Source: Paraburkholderia kururiensis
GTDB lineage: Bacteria > Pseudomonadota > Gammaproteobacteria > Burkholderiales > Burkholderiaceae
NCBI RefSeq assembly: GCF_034424375.1
Contig: NZ_CP139965.1
Location: forward strand, 3,286,001-3,350,000
Reading direction: 5' to 3'
Length of the DNA: 64,000 nt
The notes under the pieces are model-generated. The model was not told the DNA's origin. It ran no database searches and worked only from the letters and a program-made list of their open reading frames with translations. Of the stretch, positions 59,747 to 64,000 are shown piece after piece (position 1 is the stretch's first letter; each line of letters starts with the position of its first letter). The translations under genes and the position numbers were made by a program.

Positions 59747-61204
59747 CTACGGCGTGTAAGTACCCAGCCGCCGATAATGCTCCGCCGACACCCGCCGCAA
59801 CCGCGCGGCCAATGCCACGCCAAGCAGCACCGCGAGCGGCACGAGCGAGCACAACGCGTCGGCCAGCCAGCCGCTGGCACCGGTCAACACGTCGAAATGC
59901 CTGATCGCCGTCACGAGCACATAAGTTAGCAGCACGCACGAAATGGCCGGCAGTGCCTGCGTGCGCATCCAGCTCTCGCCTCTCACGGAATGATGGGCCG
60001 AGCGCTTGCGAAAAAAACCGATCACGGCAGCCGACGTGATCGCCATGAGCAGGATCACGCACAGCGTCGCCACGTTCGAAAGCCACGCAAACAGCTGGAG
60101 CACCGGGTCCGCATGCAGCAGCGCGAACAGGCCCACCACCACCGCGGCGATGCACGATTGCAGCAGCGACCCGACGTGCGGGCTCTGATGCTGGCAATGG
60201 GCGCGGCCCAGCACTTGCGGCAGCAAGCGGTCGCGTCCGCTGGCGAAGAAATATCGGGCCGCGGAGTTATGGAAGGCGAGCAGCCCGGCGTAGATACTCA
60301 CGATGAAGAGCACGCGGATCACCTGCGTCAGTCCGTGGCCTGCATAGCGGTCCGACAGACCGTAGATGAAGGTGGTGGGGTCCTGCATGGCCTGTAGCGC
60401 GGGAACGATCTTGTTGGCGCCCGCCCCCACCACCATCGCCCAGAGCGAGAGCGAATAGAACGCGCCGATCAGCAGCACGGCCGCAAACGTGGCAATGGGA
60501 ATGGCACGTTTCGGGTCTCGCGCTTCTTCGCCGTAAATCGTGGTGGCCTCGAAACCGATGAACGCGGCGAAGCAGAACAGCAGTCCGATGGAGGGCGAAC
60601 CGCTCGATACGGCGGCCGGTTTGAACGCGTCCAGGTTGACGCCCGCTTCGCCGCCCTTGAGCAGGATGCAGGCATCGAGCACGAGGATGGTCAGATACTC
60701 GGCCGTCACCATGACGGAGAGCAGGCGCGCCGAGAGATCGATCTGCCGGTAGCCGAGTATCGCGACGCTCGCCAGCGCCATGAACGAATAGACCCACCAC
60801 GGCAACACCAGATGAAAGGTGGTTGAAACGGTGTCCGAAACAACGGCGCCGAAGAGACCATAGACGCCGATCTGAAGGATGTTGTAGCAGAACATGGCGA
60901 GCATGCCTGCGCCACCGCCCAGAAGACCGCCCAGGCCGCGGCACGAAAACGCGTAGAAGCCCCCGGCATTCGTGACGTGGCGTGCCATCGCGGTATACCC
61001 GGCGGAAAACGTCAGCAGAATGCCGAGCGTCAGGAGCAGCAGCGCGGGCGTGCCGGGGCCGTTGCCCAGCATGATGCCGATGGGAAAGCCGCCCGCCAGC
61101 ACGCTCAACGGGCTCGCCGCAGAAACGACGAAGAAGATGATGAAGCCGATACTCAAGGCGCCCTGCCTGAGCCCGGGGTGCGGGGCCTGCGTCTGCTGAA
61201 GCAT
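59747..61204 (-). CDS. APC-family amino acid permease
   Basis: 485 residues with about 12 membrane helices. Family features include LSIGFIIFFVVSAASPLSVLAGGFPIG, TAMARHVTNAGGFYAFSCRGLGGLLGG, FAAFIGFEATTIYGEEARDPKRAIP and YFFASGRDRLLPQVLGR. It takes up an amino acid or amine by proton symport or exchange; ethanolamine- or polyamine-type carriers look similar and the substrate is not decidable. GGAGGAGA precedes the ATG at 61204. It is convergent with the kinase gene and divergent from the IclR gene. Confidence 0.88.
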   Translation of the reverse strand: MLQQTQAPHPGLRQGALSIGFIIFFVVSAASPLSVLAGGFPIGIMLGNGPGTPALLLLTLGILLTFSAGYTAMARHVTNAGGFYAFSCRGLGGLLGGGAGMLAMFCYNILQIGVYGLFGAVVSDTVSTTFHLVLPWWVYSFMALASVAILGYRQIDLSARLLSVMVTAEYLTILVLDACILLKGGEAGVNLDAFKPAAVSSGSPSIGLLFCFAAFIGFEATTIYGEEARDPKRAIPIATFAAVLLIGAFYSLSLWAMVVGAGANKIVPALQAMQDPTTFIYGLSDRYAGHGLTQVIRVLFIVSIYAGLLAFHNSAARYFFASGRDRLLPQVLGRAHCQHQSPHVGSLLQSCIAAVVVGLFALLHADPVLQLFAWLSNVATLCVILLMAITSAAVIGFFRKRSAHHSVRGESWMRTQALPAISCVLLTYVLVTAIRHFDVLTGASGWLADALCSLVPLAVLLGVALAARLRRVSAEHYRRLGTYTP

Positions 61205-61506
61205 TACGTCTCCTCCGTCATGTGTAGGTATAGTCGGGCCGGCACACCGCCCGTCGGTCCCGCGCCGGAGGTGCGGCACACACGCCCGCGCGTCGATCCG
61301 GCTACACGAACCCGATGTTAGAAGTCCATTATTCGCGCCGTTAGCCCGAATCGGCACAATGCAGGATTGGCGATAAACTACCACGCCATAAAACGCGATT
61401 TCCCTGCTGAAATCCCGCAATACGAGCCTGCCGCGAAAGGCCGGATCTGACCACAGCGGCCCTCGTCGAAGCCTTTTTGCCCAACCTGTTTCACTACGGA
61501 TCGTTC
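61205..61506. other. Divergent region of permease and IclR genes
   Basis: 302 bp with no gene. It must hold the promoters of both genes and presumably the IclR operator. No inverted repeat stands out and no strong promoter is recognised. Confidence 0.35.
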
Positions 61507-62232
61507 ATGTCGAGCCTCACCAAAATGCTCTCCATTCTCGATGTCTTCTCGTCTTCGGCCATGTCGATGACGGCGGAGGGCATCGCCGAACACATGGGGT
61601 TCTCCCGCACCACGTGCTACCGCTACGTCAAGGAACTGGTTTCCGTGGGCCTGCTCGTGAGCCACAACGGCGCTTACACGCTGGGCCCGCGCATCATTCA
61701 TCTCGACTACAACATGCGCCAGTCGGACCCGATGCTGAAGGCAGCCACGCCCGTGGTGCAAAAGCTCGCGCAACTTACGGGCGGCGATGCGCTCGTTTCG
61801 AGCCTGTACGACGAACAGATCATCAACGTCCTGCACGAAACCGGCGTGGAGAACCTGCAACTGGGCTTCGGACGCGGGCGCATCATGCCGCTCTTTCACG
61901 GCGCGTCTTCGAAGGCGATCGTCGCTTCGATGTCGCGCACACGCCTCAAGCGCCTGCACGAACGGCACCGCGCGGAAATGGGCGAATTCGAAGAGTGGAC
62001 CGCGTTCTGGCGGCACTGCCAGCACATCGTTGAAACCGGCTACTGCATTTCGCGCGGCGAACTGGACTCAGGGTTCGTCGGTATTGCCGCGCCCATCGCT
62101 GCCGCGAGCAGCGGCGACATCGGCAGCAGCGTGTCGCTGGTGTTTCGCGAAGAGCACTTTTCGCTGTTCGACCAGAGCGTGCTCGGCAAGCTTCTGGTCG
62201 ATGCGGCGACGCGAATCGGCGAGGCCATCTGA
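61507..62232 (+). CDS. IclR-family transcriptional regulator
   Basis: 241 residues. The N-terminal winged helix (about 1-65, SLTKMLSILDVFSSSAMSMTAEGIAEHMGFSRTTCYRYVKELVSVGLLV) is followed by the IclR effector domain (GGDALVSSLYDEQIINVLHETG, GASSKAIVASM, GYCISRGELDSGFVGIAAPI). I chose the ATG at 61507; an in-frame TTG ten codons earlier is possible but weak. The regulator sits between the permease gene (divergent) and the aldehyde dehydrogenase gene (convergent, 21 bp away), so it probably controls uptake and oxidation of one compound. Confidence 0.9.
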   Translation: MSSLTKMLSILDVFSSSAMSMTAEGIAEHMGFSRTTCYRYVKELVSVGLLVSHNGAYTLGPRIIHLDYNMRQSDPMLKAATPVVQKLAQLTGGDALVSSLYDEQIINVLHETGVENLQLGFGRGRIMPLFHGASSKAIVASMSRTRLKRLHERHRAEMGEFEEWTAFWRHCQHIVETGYCISRGELDSGFVGIAAPIAAASSGDIGSSVSLVFREEHFSLFDQSVLGKLLVDAATRIGEAI

Positions 62233-62253
62233 ACTGTCGATACCCGCCTTCTT

Positions 62254-63723
62254 TCAATTAAGTTGCGTCACGAATTTCGTGACCAGATAGCCGTCGAAGG
62301 TTTCCGTGCCGCCTTCGCTGCCGAACCCGCTTTCCTTCACGCCGCCGAACGGAATTTCGGCGGGCCCCATGCCGAAGTGGTTGATGTTGACCATGCCCGC
62401 TTCCAGGTTGCGGCTGATGCGGTGCGCGTTGCGCGACGAGGCGGTGAACGCGTAAGACGCGAGCCCGAAGGGCAGTCTGTTCGCTTCGGCAATCGCTGCG
62501 TCGAGTTCGTCGAACGGCACGAGCGCAGCGATGGGACCAAACGGTTCCTCGCACATCAGGCGTGTATCGGCGGCTGGCGCAAGCACCACGGTCGGCGCGA
62601 AGTAATGGCCGCGACTGAAAAGGCGTGTGCCGCCCGCTGCGATGTCTGCGCCCTTCGCTTTGGCGTCGCTCACGAAGGCTTCCATTTCGGCCACGCGCCG
62701 CGCGTGCGCGAGCGGGCCCATCGTGACGCCGGGTTCGAGGCCGTGACCCACGCGCAGCGTCGCCATCGCGTCGAGCCAGGCCGAGACGAAGCGCTCATAC
62801 ACGCGGCGCTGCACGAAGAAGCGTGTGGGCGAGACGCACACCTGCCCGGCATTGCGAAACTTGTAGGCGGCGAGCATGGCCGCGGCGCGCCCCACATCGG
62901 CGTCGTCGCAGACGATTACGGGCGCGTGGCCGCCCAGCTCCATCGTCATGCGCTTCATGTGCGCGCCGGCGAGTGCGGCCAGTTGCTTTCCGACGGGCAC
63001 CGATCCCGTGAATGAAATCTTGCGCACCTTCGGCGACTCGATGAGTTGCGTCGAGACTTCGGACGGCACACCCCACAGGACGTTCAGGCAGCCCGGCGGC
63101 AGCCCCGCGTCGTGAAACACACGGGCAAGCGCAACGATGGCGCTGGGCGCCTCTTCCGGTCCTTTCAACACGAGCGTGCAACCGGAGGCGAGTGCGGCCG
63201 CAATCTTGCGCAACGCCTGGTTGAACGGAAAATTCCACGGCGAAAATGCGGCGCACACGCCAACCGGCTCGCGCAACACCGTCTGCTGCACGTCGGGCGA
63301 ACGCGCCGGCACCACGCGCCCGTAGACGCGCCGCCCCTCTTCGGCGTGCCATTCGAGATGTTCGGCCGACGATGCCACCTCGGCGACTGCCTCGTGCAAC
63401 GGCTTGCCCTGGTCCATCGTGATATGGCGGCCAATGTCGGCGGCTCGTTCGCGGATCAGCGCCGCTGCCCTGCGCAGAATGTCGGAACGCGCGAGCGGCG
63501 ACTCGTTTTTCCATCGTCCGAATGCGCGATGCGCTGCATCGATGGCGCGCGCGACGTCGTCTGCGTCGGCAAGCGGCAGCTCTCCGATCACCGCCTCCGT
63601 TCCGGGGTCGAAGACGGCGCGCGTGCGACGATGGCCGGCGGCATGGAACACCCCATCGATATAGAAGCAGAGCGACGGATAGACCGACTCATGCGCCGGC
63701 GAAGAAGAGACGTTCGATGACAT
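62254..63723 (-). CDS. Aldehyde dehydrogenase, GabD-like
   Basis: 489 residues. The catalytic Cys is in NAGQVCVSPTRFFV and the general base in TMELGGHAPVIV; FSPWNFPFNQALRKIAAALASGCTLVLKGPEE and SFTGSVPVGKQL shape the cofactor site. Resembles succinate- and 2-oxoglutarate-semialdehyde dehydrogenases. ATG at 63723 is preferred over a TTG four codons upstream. It is 57 bp after the NIPSNAP gene on the same strand, so the two may form one operon under the IclR regulator. Confidence 0.9.
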   Translation of the reverse strand: MSSNVSSSPAHESVYPSLCFYIDGVFHAAGHRRTRAVFDPGTEAVIGELPLADADDVARAIDAAHRAFGRWKNESPLARSDILRRAAALIRERAADIGRHITMDQGKPLHEAVAEVASSAEHLEWHAEEGRRVYGRVVPARSPDVQQTVLREPVGVCAAFSPWNFPFNQALRKIAAALASGCTLVLKGPEEAPSAIVALARVFHDAGLPPGCLNVLWGVPSEVSTQLIESPKVRKISFTGSVPVGKQLAALAGAHMKRMTMELGGHAPVIVCDDADVGRAAAMLAAYKFRNAGQVCVSPTRFFVQRRVYERFVSAWLDAMATLRVGHGLEPGVTMGPLAHARRVAEMEAFVSDAKAKGADIAAGGTRLFSRGHYFAPTVVLAPAADTRLMCEEPFGPIAALVPFDELDAAIAEANRLPFGLASYAFTASSRNAHRISRNLEAGMVNINHFGMGPAEIPFGGVKESGFGSEGGTETFDGYLVTKFVTQLN

Positions 63724-63780
63724 GGGCGTATTCAACTGGGGTTGGTCTTGAGTGACTCGATCACGCTCGCGAACGCCACA

Positions 63781-64000
63781 TCACTGAAGCGGCCGGCGCG
63801 CGAGCATGCCGCCGATTTCCTGCTTGAGAATCAGGTTCTCCTGTCGCACGAGCAGATGGCGCACCTTGCCGCGAAAGTCCTTGAATGCAGCGTCGGCCAT
63901 CAACCGCGCGCGACGTTCGGCGCGGTCCTGAAGCGACTCGAAGCCCCACAGATACACGAGCTGGTTGAGTGGACCGACTTCGGTCGTATAGCAGCCGAGC
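63781..64000 (-). CDS. NIPSNAP family protein (partial, N-terminus off the window)
   Basis: Only the last 72 residues are in the window: YTTEVGPLNQLVYLWGFESLQDRAERRARL, then DFRGKVRHLLVRQENLILKQE and a stop at 63783-63781. The V/I-GPLNQ-V-LW and DRAxRRAxL pattern is that of NIPSNAP domain proteins, small dimeric alpha/beta-barrel proteins often found beside dehydrogenases in catabolic operons. The start and any second domain are outside. Confidence 0.8.
   Translation of the reverse strand, partial: LGCYTTEVGPLNQLVYLWGFESLQDRAERRARLMADAAFKDFRGKVRHLLVRQENLILKQEIGGMLARRPLQ

Overview
The window is GC-rich, tightly packed chromosomal DNA of a betaproteobacterium, most likely a Burkholderiaceae member of the Paraburkholderia/Burkholderia type. 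I infer this from the gene order yicC-gmk-rpoZ-spoT, the rph-rdgB-hemW operon, the Burkholderia-style trimeric porin and the codon usage. The species cannot be fixed from sequence alone. No phage, insertion sequence, CRISPR array or replication origin is visible.

Bases 1-32000 are mostly core housekeeping DNA: metE (cut by the window edge) divergent from metR; fbp; tRNA-Thr; a secreted chorismate mutase; an exonuclease/GIY-YIG fusion; a cold shock gene with a long leader; a candidate small RNA; a major porin; greB; two near-identical tRNA-Arg cassettes; spoT-rpoZ-gmk-yicC; rph-rdgB-hemW; tRNA-Ser; two MFS carriers; small membrane proteins and a lipoprotein; waaC; a ClC channel; minCDE; a GNAT enzyme; map; and a NYN/OST-HTH nuclease. 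Just after the NYN gene lies a decayed cheW remnant.

Bases 32000-43700 are accessory. A divergent AraC-type regulator faces a seven-gene run: class III aminotransferase, aldehyde dehydrogenase, cytochrome b561, a DUF1329 protein, a DUF1302 protein, an MMPL/RND transporter and a YCF48-like repeat protein. I read it as amine/aldehyde oxidation joined to an envelope-spanning transport or processing system of unknown substrate.

Bases 43700-59750 hold the most interesting unit. A tripartite RND efflux operon, a minimal flagellin gene with a sigma-28 promoter, fliD, flgE, an MsbA-like ABC exporter, a small phage-like protein and an AdeRS/BaeSR-type two-component system lie together. Their intergenic regions share tandem 11-bp direct repeats of the form RTKGAGATTCG at six places. 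This predicts one OmpR-family regulon linking an orphan flagellar filament set with two exporters. The efflux/flagellin intergenic region is also closed off by two outward-facing intrinsic terminators, so it may contain small RNAs or attenuators.

The last 4 kb hold an amino acid permease, an IclR regulator, an aldehyde dehydrogenase and a partial NIPSNAP gene, which looks like a small catabolic locus.
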